IMG/VR virus record: IMGVR_UViG_3300035698_013060
Location: 177,177-241,176 of that record
Reading direction: 5' to 3' (one strand)
Source of the DNA: a virus
Length of the DNA stretch: 64,000 nt
The translations under genes and the position numbers were made by a program. Shown here piece by piece: positions 8,220 through 15,812 of the stretch. The notes below the pieces were generated by a model. The model searched no databases, was not told the origin of the DNA, and was given only the letters and a program-made list of their open reading frames with translations. The first letter of the stretch is position 1. Each line of letters opens with the position of its first letter.

Positions 8220-9379
8220 CAGTTATCCTCTTTTTCTTCAGTGTTTACAACGCAGAACCTTATCTCCCCCTTCTTCCTTCCACTTTTCTCGAAATTCAGT
8301 ATTCTATTGACTACTGTTTCATAACCCCAAGTTCCAATCCCAGTCTCTCTACTGACCTTCCCGATCTCATCTAGGGTTCTCTTAGCAGCGTCTAGAGTTT
8401 TTGGAGTCCATCCGTCACCACACGGATCCAACCTTCCGAGACCGTTTTCTTCGAGCCACGGACCTCTGTAAGGTGCAAAGCACACTGACTTCATTCCGTT
8501 CTTAGCACCCCACCTCATAAGGTCTGGCCCATCCGTCAACGTCTCGGTTGTGATAAGACTTCCAAGAAAGATCCCGTGATTGGGGTCCCTGCGAAAGATT
8601 TCTTCCAGATTCCCCTTGACTATACTAAGATCTTTCAGTCTGTGAGTCTTGTAATGTTCAGGGTCTACGGTATCAAGACTCACGGATATCCTTGTTAGAG
8701 GACCATTCCTCACCCATTTCTCCCACTTCTCTGGAGTCATCCCGATCCCATTAGTAATCGTCATTATCTCGGTCCCCGGATTGGGAAGATCCAAGACTTT
8801 TTTGATATAGGAGTCAGGATGAGCAAAGAGGTCCCCACCCATGAACTGTGTGTACCTCACATTCTTGAATACCGGTTTCAGCTTCTCAAAGTTCTTATCG
8901 TTCAGTTGATTCTTGACGTTAGGAATGTAAGTGGACCAACAGAAAGGACACGCTGTGTTACACTTGCGTCCTATGAAAAGGAAAACCATGAGAGGCTGTG
9001 TATCGATCTTTGATTTTCCAGAGAGAATACTCTTCTCTATCTCATCGATCTCTGGACAATTTTTAAATCTCTTACGAAGTAAGTCCATTTGCTCTTTGAC
9101 CGTTTGTCCGTTACCTCTACATATCGGACAAGACATCTCAACAGGACAGGCTTTCTTGTATCCAACTGCCAACATCTTCTCACGAAACTTGACGAACCCT
9201 TCACAATTCCATTGTACTTCACCGCTGTACGGACCACCCTCTAGGTATTCGTGCTTAACTAGATCAGGAACGTAACAGCAGGGACTGACTCCCCATCCAC
9301 CAATTCCAAGATATGTCCATGGGTCAACACAGATGTCTCTCCTCAAACTGAGATCTTCAGTACTTGCTTCGTTAATCAT
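8219..9379 (-). CDS. radical SAM enzyme with extra N-terminal Cys cluster
   Basis: 386-residue radical SAM protein. CNTACPFC (about residue 141) is the CxxxCxxC motif that binds the 4Fe-4S cluster and S-adenosylmethionine. It is followed by a GGD strand, a TNG motif and SVSLDT typical of the barrel. The N-terminal ~100 residues contain more cysteines (SPCCY, CPVEMSCPIC) that may hold an auxiliary cluster like that of SPASM enzymes. The neighbours are PAAR, a DUF6527-like protein and the spike, so the substrate could be a tail component or a co-encoded peptide (inference). Stop and start overlap with both neighbours. Confidence 0.88.
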   Translation of the reverse strand: MINEASTEDLSLRRDICVDPWTYLGIGGWGVSPCCYVPDLVKHEYLEGGPYSGEVQWNCEGFVKFREKMLAVGYKKACPVEMSCPICRGNGQTVKEQMDLLRKRFKNCPEIDEIEKSILSGKSKIDTQPLMVFLFIGRKCNTACPFCWSTYIPNVKNQLNDKNFEKLKPVFKNVRYTQFMGGDLFAHPDSYIKKVLDLPNPGTEIMTITNGIGMTPEKWEKWVRNGPLTRISVSLDTVDPEHYKTHRLKDLSIVKGNLEEIFRRDPNHGIFLGSLITTETLTDGPDLMRWGAKNGMKSVCFAPYRGPWLEENGLGRLDPCGDGWTPKTLDAAKRTLDEIGKVSRETGIGTWGYETVVNRILNFEKSGRKKGEIRFCVVNTEEKEDN

Positions 9380-9741
9380 TTTATTTCATGACTTTTATCG
9401 TAGTCTTCTTTGCACACTGGAAGCATGTCTACAGTCTTCCCAGCGAATTTATGAGTACAGTCGCTAAGAAACCTGACCTTCCCATTCTCGATGAAGCAGT
9501 GACACCTCATCAACTCTTCTCCCCTGGATTGGCTCAAGAGAGAAGGACTGAGTGTCGGCTTATCAAGAGACTCATTCCAAAACCAACACGGTCCTTTGCT
9601 CTCTTTCTTTCCAGTATGGAAAGGTACCACGCACAATCCGACCCATCCCTGAAGACGGATCCTGATATGAGATGCCTCTGGAATAGGGCACTCTACATAT
9701 GCATGGTCTAGCAGTTTTACAGGCTGTGCTAATTTGATCAT
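9376..9741 (-). CDS. DUF6527-like protein, 121 aa
   Basis: The pattern WNESLDKPTLSPSL, then CHCFIENGKVRFLSDCTH, matches what I recall of DUF6527, a small family of unknown function common in phages and often near tail genes. The Cys/His pairs suggest a metal site. It overlaps the radical SAM gene by 4 bases, so the two are probably co-expressed. Confidence 0.75.
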   Translation of the reverse strand: MIKLAQPVKLLDHAYVECPIPEASHIRIRLQGWVGLCVVPFHTGKKESKGPCWFWNESLDKPTLSPSLLSQSRGEELMRCHCFIENGKVRFLSDCTHKFAGKTVDMLPVCKEDYDKSHEIK

Positions 9742-9750
9742 GGTTTTCTC

Positions 9751-10116
9751 TTAGACGGGTAATATCGGAGAAAAGTAAACTCCTTCAGAGTAGAGTTTCT
9801 CTCTAATCTCCTCAGAGACGGCTTGAAGTTCTTTACAAACCTTGTCAGCTTCCCCAAGATTCATGCCTGCGGTAAAGGTCATCGTAGGATGCCCATGTTG
9901 AGTAAACTGTATCAACCTGATCTTGAAGGTTGGCTTGCCTAAAAACCTCTTACCGGAGCAATCATAGACTGGATGATAGTAGAACGCCTCTTTGTAGACC
10001 TGTTGGTGAGGATCCCGCGTCTCTCTCATGAGTTTTTCCATGGCTTCTCTTCCACTCAAAGCCTTCGGGAAAACTCGACGAAAGAGAGCTATCATCTTTT
10101 TCAACTTACTCATCAT
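9751..10116 (-). CDS. hypothetical protein, 121 aa
   Basis: Basic N-terminus (MMSKLKKMIALFRRVFPK) followed by a mixed alpha/beta body. No family recognised. It lies between the spike gene and the DUF6527-like gene on the same strand, 5 bases from the spike gene's end. Confidence 0.75.
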   Translation of the reverse strand: MMSKLKKMIALFRRVFPKALSGREAMEKLMRETRDPHQQVYKEAFYYHPVYDCSGKRFLGKPTFKIRLIQFTQHGHPTMTFTAGMNLGEADKVCKELQAVSEEIREKLYSEGVYFSPILPV

Positions 10117-10121
10117 TCCCC

Positions 10122-11252
10122 CTAGCTGTTCAAGTAGATCATTCCAGCCGTCTGTCTGATAGTGGCTCCAGCCTGTACGTCCACAGCAGAGCCAGCCTTG
10201 ACATTGACCTGACTTCCAGATTCTACGTTAACGGTAGATCCAGTCTTAATGTTGATCACAGTACCCTGGTTAAGCTCGATCAGTGATCCGCTGTACGTGT
10301 AGATATGCACGAGATCCGCCACATCATCCATGAGCATGTAGTGGCCTTTGACTGTCCTGACGTGGATCTTCTCGTATCCAGCGTTGTCATCCATCGTAAT
10401 GAAATGACCGGCGCTAGTCTCGAGCTTCACAAAGGTCCCGTGGTTCACTCCGTCTTCGTCGTTGGCATCCAACGGGTTATCATCGCCCACAGCCGACGAC
10501 TTGTCGACCAACTTCAACTGATGCCCGCTCTGAGTATTCAAGGTCACGACTGAAGAGTCCGCATTGAACTCCAACTTGAGCCTATGACCGTTGGCGAACT
10601 TCAGGATGAAAGTGTTTCTATCGTTGTTAGTGTCAGCATACAGAACGTTCCCATTCTGCCACTCTCTTAGGACGTGGATGTTGACCTTCGTCTGCATGGT
10701 GTCCCTATTAGCGAACGATTCTACGTTAGCCATCGGAGTCACCTCACCATACAGTGTGGGTGAGAAGGGAAGGAAGTAGCACTTCTGCGGATCTCCGTCC
10801 TCGAATAGGACGAACACCGTAGATTCTATCCTGGGGATCTTGTATGTCCCAGTACCCTGGACGTATGAGGTCTCCTTCAGCTGACCTCCAATCTCGACGG
10901 TCTGGTGAGTCCCTTCTTCGGCTCCTGACGGAATCTCGGAGACATCGCTGGTCACCGTCTTCTCAGCAGGAGCGTAATCTAGAGCAAAGGTAGGCCTGGC
11001 CCAGAAGAAGTTAACTGCCTGGATCGTTGTATCATACGGATTCTCGTCGTCGTTGTCTATTAGACTTTTCGGATTCGTGGTCTTCGTCCCCGTCTTTGTC
11101 GGGGCCTCTGATCCGTCCAAGTAGGGCATTAGTTTCGGGATGACTATAGCCACCCTACCCTCACCTTTCGGATCAACATTGTTAACGACAATTCCTCTCA
11201 TGATCCCGTCGAAACTAACGTCGCCGGGAGCCGCGGCTAGCTCTGCAAACAT
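10122..11252 (-). CDS. gp5/VgrG-like baseplate spike protein
   Basis: 376-residue protein. Residues about 15-50 (MRGIVVNNVDPKGEGRVAIV and on) form the OB-fold typical of gp5/VgrG and phage baseplate spikes. The C-terminal half is a run of short strands with Gly/Asn/Thr turns ending in repeats such as GSTVNVESGSQVNVKAGS, the pattern of a trimeric beta-helix needle. No lysozyme domain is present, unlike T4 gp5. The needle tip would be capped by the PAAR protein encoded 2 kb away on the same strand. Confidence 0.88.
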   Translation of the reverse strand: MFAELAAAPGDVSFDGIMRGIVVNNVDPKGEGRVAIVIPKLMPYLDGSEAPTKTGTKTTNPKSLIDNDDENPYDTTIQAVNFFWARPTFALDYAPAEKTVTSDVSEIPSGAEEGTHQTVEIGGQLKETSYVQGTGTYKIPRIESTVFVLFEDGDPQKCYFLPFSPTLYGEVTPMANVESFANRDTMQTKVNIHVLREWQNGNVLYADTNNDRNTFILKFANGHRLKLEFNADSSVVTLNTQSGHQLKLVDKSSAVGDDNPLDANDEDGVNHGTFVKLETSAGHFITMDDNAGYEKIHVRTVKGHYMLMDDVADLVHIYTYSGSLIELNQGTVINIKTGSTVNVESGSQVNVKAGSAVDVQAGATIRQTAGMIYLNS

Positions 11253-11443
11253 TATTAATCTCCCGGTTATAACCCTATGTTCTATTGGTTGTATTTACTA
11301 ATAGTATATTGGTAATTACTTTAATAAAGGAAAGTAAAAGTAAATCCAATAGTCGTGATGCCCAATAGACTGTTATGGGCAAATATATATAACCTTTCAG
11401 ACCTTAGTGAACTTACAATCGTTTCCAACAGAGGAGAAAGACA
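11253..11443. promoter_or_regulatory. divergent control region
   Basis: 191-base AT-rich gap between the spike gene (-) and the gene at 11444 (+). It contains an inverted element GCCCAATAGACT...TATGGGC at 11360-11380, followed by AAATATATATAACC at 11381-11394, which could be a -10 element for the rightward gene. A very similar inverted element recurs at 26718. GAGGAG precedes the start at 11444. Confidence 0.6.
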
Positions 11444-12166
11444 ATGACGACAGTCGTATTCGTTGACAGAAAAGGCAACCCCAGAGTTAGGCAGTTCGAG
11501 GATGACGGGGTAGCATCGGAGTGGATCGCAGAGGATTACCTGTTCGAGTTCGAACCGATGTTCGGGATGGGATTGGTACAGCTCAGGAGACTGGGACTGA
11601 AGAAGCTTATCGACCTGAACAACGAGGCATACCGGACGGAGTGTTTTGTCAGACCCAATGATCCCAGGGCAGAGCATATCGCTATTCAGGCCAAAAAGAA
11701 ATACGCGGAATTCCTGGGGATAAGTGACGGCGTGATCATTCCGTTCGAGCCGTTTACTGTATGCTTTAAGGTTGAGGGTCTTATCGTAGAGATGGACTCT
11801 CCTTTGGTCAGGGCAGTCTTTGCACTCTTGGCGAAATCTCGGGATGCTATAAATGCTTGGGATGTTGGAATTAACGTATCCAACGTCAAGACAGAAGGTA
11901 AAAACGACACACCACCCATGCGCGTGAAGAATCATAAGGACAGTGATGTCTCCGAGCGAATGGCGGTATGGTTTCTTTACGAGGAAGGAGAGCTCGAAGT
12001 CATTATCCGGAAACGAGACAGCCATGAGCAATGGTTCTGTCCCGGAAAGGATGTGTTGAGACAGCTTTTCTCACATTGCGACAACTTCTGGAAGAATCTC
12101 ACTATCAAGACGGAGAAGAATCCACCTATCAAGATGGATAAGAAAGTTCAGAATATCGGAGGATGA
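11444..12166 (+). CDS. hypothetical protein, 240 aa
   Basis: Soluble alpha/beta protein beginning MTTVVFVDRKGNPRV; no motif recognised. The stop codon overlaps the ATG of the helicase gene (ATGA), so it may be a helicase partner or simply part of the same early unit. Confidence 0.82.
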   Translation: MTTVVFVDRKGNPRVRQFEDDGVASEWIAEDYLFEFEPMFGMGLVQLRRLGLKKLIDLNNEAYRTECFVRPNDPRAEHIAIQAKKKYAEFLGISDGVIIPFEPFTVCFKVEGLIVEMDSPLVRAVFALLAKSRDAINAWDVGINVSNVKTEGKNDTPPMRVKNHKDSDVSERMAVWFLYEEGELEVIIRKRDSHEQWFCPGKDVLRQLFSHCDNFWKNLTIKTEKNPPIKMDKKVQNIGG

Positions 12167-13416
12167 AAGACATGCTAACGGAAGAACAGTCTGGAGCCGT
12201 GGATGCGGTATGCTCCTGGTTCCAAGACTGGGAGCCGAGTATGCCTCACTTCAAGCTCGGGGGACTAGCCGGGACTGGTAAGACCTTCGTGGTACCATTC
12301 CTGACCAAGTCCCTCGGGCTGAGTGTATCGGCGGAGAGCGTAGTATTCTGTGCCTACACTGGAAAGGCCGCAATGGTCTTACGGAAGAAAGGTTTGCCAG
12401 CTTCTACGATCCACAGGTTGATTTACGAGCCTGAAGAAACAATAGATCCAAAGACAGGAGAGTCTACGGTAGTTTTCATACGGAAAGAGAGTCTGCCTGA
12501 AAACTTAAAGTTAATTATCGTGGACGAGGCCTCCATGGTAGGGAGAGAGATCCATGAGGATCTCTCTGGGTTCGACAAACCAATATTGTACATTGGTGAC
12601 TATGGCCAGCTTCCGCCTATCGGGACGGACTTTAACTTGATGGACGAGCCTAAGCTCGATGCCAAGTTACAGACTATCCATAGACAGGCTGCTGGGAATC
12701 CGATCATCAAACTCTCTATGATGATCAGGGATGGGTACACTAAGTTTCCGTTCGACGATTGGGCGGGAACGATAGGTAGGACAACTGCTTACGATGTGAA
12801 GGACTCTTCTCTAAGGGGAGCCAATCAGATCCTCTGTGGGATGAACGAGACCCGTCGTAATACCAACGTCTACATGCGTGACCTTTTTGAGTATAAGGGA
12901 AACCCTAAGAAAGGGGAGCGTATCATTGTCCTACAGAACAAGCACGATGAAGAACTAGTCAACGGACAACAGTTCGTTATGACCAAGGAATCCATCCGAG
13001 TGGACCATAGGACGATAAGAGTCTTCGCTGCAGACGCTGATCACTACGAAGACTACATCGAGACCGAGGCGAAAATCAAGACTAACCGGGATAGACTCCG
13101 GAAGGGTAAGACCGTCGATGTCAAGACTATCAAAGACTTGATGAACACGTTCGGTAGGTCTTTGCAATGCTCAGCTTTCAATCTATGTGAAGGAGCTCCA
13201 GAGCCCTTCAAGGAAGAGTGGAGGACTAGAGTCCAGGCAGATTACGGCTACTGTATCTCGGTCCACAAGGCCCAGGGATCGGAGTGGGACGACGTCCTAC
13301 TGTGGGACGATGGCATGTGGTCATGGGGTAGAGACAAGGAGGACCTCAGGGTTCGTTGGCTCTATACTGGAGTTACCAGAGCAGCCAAACGGCTGATCTG
13401 GGTAGAGGATCATTAG
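12163..13416 (+). CDS. Dda/RecD2-like SF1B DNA helicase
   Basis: 417-residue 5'-3' helicase like T4 Dda, acting in fork restart, recombination or origin melting. Motifs in order: GLAGTGKT (Walker A, about 36), AYTGKAA (Ia), IIVDEASM (Walker B, about 127), GDYGQLPPI (motif III), TIHRQ (IV), SVHKAQGSEWD (V) and YTGVTRA (VI). Length fits Dda (439) better than RecD2. It is translationally coupled to the 240-residue protein upstream. Confidence 0.94.
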   Translation: MKDMLTEEQSGAVDAVCSWFQDWEPSMPHFKLGGLAGTGKTFVVPFLTKSLGLSVSAESVVFCAYTGKAAMVLRKKGLPASTIHRLIYEPEETIDPKTGESTVVFIRKESLPENLKLIIVDEASMVGREIHEDLSGFDKPILYIGDYGQLPPIGTDFNLMDEPKLDAKLQTIHRQAAGNPIIKLSMMIRDGYTKFPFDDWAGTIGRTTAYDVKDSSLRGANQILCGMNETRRNTNVYMRDLFEYKGNPKKGERIIVLQNKHDEELVNGQQFVMTKESIRVDHRTIRVFAADADHYEDYIETEAKIKTNRDRLRKGKTVDVKTIKDLMNTFGRSLQCSAFNLCEGAPEPFKEEWRTRVQADYGYCISVHKAQGSEWDDVLLWDDGMWSWGRDKEDLRVRWLYTGVTRAAKRLIWVEDH

Positions 13417-13432
13417 AGAAAGGTGAGAGGAA

Positions 13433-13855
13433 GTGATCATACGAGATGCGTACGACGTTCCACAATCAGATTGGGATATTCGAAGGATGGCTGGAGACGT
13501 TCTGATGGGCGCGTTGAAGAAATGTAAAGCGACAGGTAACAGACATCCAGCACTAATGAACTGTCACACGATCTCCAGGATGTTAGGAAGTGCAATCCCT
13601 GAGTTGATTCCGACTGACGGGTTTGTCTTGGGGGTTACTTTCATCGAAGACAACCAGTTCAAGCTGACGAGGGCTGTACACTCATGGCTTGTCGCTTCCG
13701 GAGGGTCTATCATAGATCCCTATCCGATCGGGTTCTATGCTCCGGAACCTGTATTCTACCCTGCAAACAAAGAGTTTGGACCGTGGGGTAGTGACCTCTT
13801 CGAAGAGAGCGACGTCGTGGCTAAGTGGGTGAGCGAACAGCTGGAAGGCAAATGA
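13433..13855 (+). CDS. hypothetical protein with Cys-His-Asp arrangement, 140 aa
   Basis: GTG start at 13433 after GAGAGGAA. The sequence holds NCHTISRML, VHSWL and IIDPYP in that order, the spacing seen in small papain/transglutaminase-fold proteins with a Cys-His-Asp triad. This is a pattern-level suggestion only. It is followed by three small overlapping genes on the same strand. Confidence 0.72.
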   Translation: MIIRDAYDVPQSDWDIRRMAGDVLMGALKKCKATGNRHPALMNCHTISRMLGSAIPELIPTDGFVLGVTFIEDNQFKLTRAVHSWLVASGGSIIDPYPIGFYAPEPVFYPANKEFGPWGSDLFEESDVVAKWVSEQLEGK

Positions 13856-13923
13856 GCGAAAGACTTGTCCACGCTCATCGGGTTGATAGACTGATCACCA
13901 AGAATCGAGGTAGATATGAGTGA
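13852..13923 (+). CDS. possible 23-aa coupling ORF
   Basis: A short frame whose ATG overlaps the previous stop (ATGA) and whose own stop overlaps the next gene's first codons. It may serve only to carry ribosomes from the 140-residue gene to the gene at 13916. Product about 23 residues, Arg/His-rich. Confidence 0.3.
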   Translation: MSERLVHAHRVDRLITKNRGRYE

Positions 13924-14179
13924 CACGCAAAAGACGAAAGCCAATCCCAAAGAGGGAACGTTGGCTTATCACAGGAAGATCGCAGCTGCTGCATTCCAAG
14001 AAGACAGTAAGGCTGTGGAGTTCTTGGACAAGATGATCACGGAAGCCGAGAACGGAGAAAATGAGATGGTTGTCATGTCTGAACCTTCTCTCATTCAGAT
14101 TCTTGGCGGTCTTCACTTCGGTACGATCGAAGACATTCCCGACGAAGTTCTGGACATGATACGAAAGAAAGGAAGCTGA
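13916..14179 (+). CDS. hypothetical protein, 87 aa
   Basis: Helical acidic protein beginning MSDTQKTKANPKEG, preceded by GAGGTAG. No family recognised. It sits 3 bases before the coiled-coil gene. Confidence 0.72.
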   Translation: MSDTQKTKANPKEGTLAYHRKIAAAAFQEDSKAVEFLDKMITEAENGENEMVVMSEPSLIQILGGLHFGTIEDIPDEVLDMIRKKGS

Positions 14180-14182
14180 CCA

Positions 14183-14512
14183 ATGGCTGGAGGAAAGCGG
14201 GTAGCTCAACGGAAAAGATCCAAGGTCAAAGCGGCTCGACAGATCGAGTTCATGAACGAAGCACGAGATGAGAGGAATAGAGTCAGGGAGAAATTGGCTG
14301 TCAAGAGTGAGGAGCTGACTAGGGCTCAGTCCAACTTGGATCGAGTCAAAGAACGTCTCGAAATTGCTGAAGTAATCCTTGCGCAGATAACTGTCCTCAT
14401 CGCCAGTAAAAAGAAGCCGTTCGGAAGCAAGGATCCGAGGAAACGTCGGAGGAAGATTACCGGGAACGTGAGTGTTCAAATATACAAAAGACCTCATCAC
14501 CGGATGAGCTGA
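14183..14512 (+). CDS. basic coiled-coil protein, 109 aa
   Basis: Residues about 25-75 form a charged heptad-like coiled coil, flanked by Arg/Lys-rich ends (GGKRVAQRKRSKVK and DPRKRRRK), so nucleic-acid binding is possible. No family recognised. The unit ends at the hairpin at 14521. Confidence 0.72.
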   Translation: MAGGKRVAQRKRSKVKAARQIEFMNEARDERNRVREKLAVKSEELTRAQSNLDRVKERLEIAEVILAQITVLIASKKKPFGSKDPRKRRRKITGNVSVQIYKRPHHRMS

Positions 14513-14520
14513 CAAAACAA

Positions 14521-14548
14521 GGGGACGTACGCGTTAACGTACGTCCCC
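14521..14548. terminator. hairpin without clear T tract
   Basis: An 11-bp stem GGGGACGTACG paired across CGTTAA. It lies after the coiled-coil gene and before a small gene with its own ribosome site (AGGAG at 14551). It may be a terminator or an RNA-processing or stability element. Confidence 0.6.
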
Positions 14549-14560
14549 GTAGGAGAAACT

Positions 14561-14722
14561 ATGAAGATGAAACCATTTGCAGCTGTATCACTGGCTGTGG
14601 TACTGATTGTCACCAGACTAGCACTTTGGGATAAGTCCCCGGTCTTCTTCAATATGGCAGTATCAGCAAGTGTTGTCTATGCCGGGATCAGTATCATTAT
14701 TTCCCGAAGACCGCCTTCATGA
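14561..14722 (+). CDS. small membrane protein, 53 aa
   Basis: ATG 14561 follows AGGAGAAACT. Two hydrophobic stretches (residues about 5-22 and 30-47) separated by RLALWDKS suggest a two-helix hairpin in the membrane, ending in SRRPPS. Its last 26 bases overlap the 3' end of the convergent PrsW-like gene. No family recognised. Confidence 0.65.
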   Translation: MKMKPFAAVSLAVVLIVTRLALWDKSPVFFNMAVSASVVYAGISIIISRRPPS

Positions 14723-15551
14723 TTATAGATCTGAGAACCCCATTCCAGAGCCCATGGACAATCACGGCCAGGACGTAGGTAACGATGTTAGCCTTGTGCT
14801 TCTTCTTGGTGATCTCGCCAATTTCCTTGTCGAGGTTGAACCCGAGGTTATGTAGAACGGTATTAATACCGTGCATGGAAGCGGCCAATACTCTTATTCC
14901 AAAGATTGCAGGGCCAACGACCGAGAAGTACTGGATGACGTAGGAACCGAACTCGAAGACATTAAAGACGACGAAGTGGGTACCAGATTGACCTCTCTTC
15001 TTGGCTTCTCTCTTGCCGAACTCTTCCACGATGGGAGCGACGATGGTGGCAGTGAGGTACATAGCCAACGGGCCATTTCCACCTGTCACTACGGCCATGA
15101 TGACGAATCCGAGAGAATTGAGCAGAGAGATTATGATGACCCATACGATGTGTTCCGGGACATCTTTCAGTTCGAACTCAGTCCAGAGATCAGTGAAGGA
15201 CTTCCCGATAGCTCTTCCGATAGCCTTCAATCCTGCTGCAGAGATGACAGTTCCCTTAATCTCGTTGCCGAGCTTCTTACCCTCTGCCTCTGCTTTCGCT
15301 CTCACTTTACCGAAGTCTTTTCCAGTAGCCTCTTTGTAGGCTACATCAGCGTTTTTGTGGATGGTCTCCAAACTCTTCTTGGCACCGGAATAGTGCTTGT
15401 TGGTTTTGAGATCCGAAGAAGCCATTGCTTCCAAGAAGACGCTGGAAGATTCGGTGAGGATTTCGCCGATAGTCTTGCCTTCGTTCTCGTTGACCCATTC
15501 CAAAAGAGCTTTCGGGACATTGACGTCTGGTGTAGAATTGTAAAAAAGCAT
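14697..15551 (-). CDS. MLFY-family PrsW-like intramembrane protease
   Basis: I start at ATG 15551 (MLFYNSTPDV, with GGAG 6 bases upstream), not at the longer upstream frame; the product is 284 residues. The C-terminal 160 residues look like the PrsW (M82) glutamic-type membrane protease family: PIVEEFGKR (about 174-181), FEFGSYV (about 199), a His in AASMHGIN (about 227) and VHGLWNG (about 265-271), spread over five or more hydrophobic segments. PrsW enzymes cut membrane proteins within or next to the bilayer. The N-terminal ~110 residues are soluble and charged. The MLFY start is shared with four other proteins here. Confidence 0.82.
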   Translation of the reverse strand: MLFYNSTPDVNVPKALLEWVNENEGKTIGEILTESSSVFLEAMASSDLKTNKHYSGAKKSLETIHKNADVAYKEATGKDFGKVRAKAEAEGKKLGNEIKGTVISAAGLKAIGRAIGKSFTDLWTEFELKDVPEHIVWVIIISLLNSLGFVIMAVVTGGNGPLAMYLTATIVAPIVEEFGKREAKKRGQSGTHFVVFNVFEFGSYVIQYFSVVGPAIFGIRVLAASMHGINTVLHNLGFNLDKEIGEITKKKHKANIVTYVLAVIVHGLWNGVLRSIIMKAVFGK

Positions 15552-15579
15552 TACAACTCCAATTTGAAAGGTGAATATA

Positions 15580-15741
15580 ATGAGTAAAGAGAAAGATCGA
15601 AAATCCAAAAACTGGAAGAAAATCCAACCGGAAATGGTAAGAACTGGAGGAAATCCACTTACCTTTGCCATCGAAAAGAAACTTGAGAAGGTAAAGGAGT
15701 CCTCTAAATCAATTCCATGTTCGGAGACCAATCAGAAATGA
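15580..15741 (+). CDS. hypothetical basic protein, 53 aa
   Basis: ATG 15580 with AAAGGTG upstream. Lys-rich product beginning MSKEKDRKSKNWKK. It starts 29 bases from the divergent PrsW-like start and is closed by the hairpin at 15753. No family recognised. Confidence 0.6.
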   Translation: MSKEKDRKSKNWKKIQPEMVRTGGNPLTFAIEKKLEKVKESSKSIPCSETNQK

Positions 15742-15752
15742 TCCAGAGTTAA

Positions 15753-15798
15753 AAGATGGACAAACTGACATTTACACTTTTGTCGGTTTGTCCATCTT
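15753..15798. terminator. bidirectional terminator
   Basis: An 18-bp stem (AAGATGGACAAACTGACA and its partner) with loop TTTACACTTT lies between the convergent small gene and the glycosyltransferase gene. Both flanks are A/T-rich (AAAAG to the left, CTTCAT to the right). Confidence 0.75.
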
Positions 15799-15812
15799 CA
15801 TATGGTTCAGAA

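Noticed and set aside
7863-8324. + strand open frame opposite the PAAR gene
   Set aside because: Ser/Thr-rich mirror of the Gly/Val PAAR repeats; the minus-strand PAAR reading is clearly the real one.
14871-15587. + strand open frame opposite the PrsW-like gene
   Set aside because: Antisense shadow; the minus-strand frame has membrane-protease motifs and a proper start.
15551-15731. Longer N-terminus for the PrsW-like protein
   Set aside because: ATG 15551 has its own ribosome site and gives the MLFY start shared by other proteins; the extension overlaps a + strand gene.
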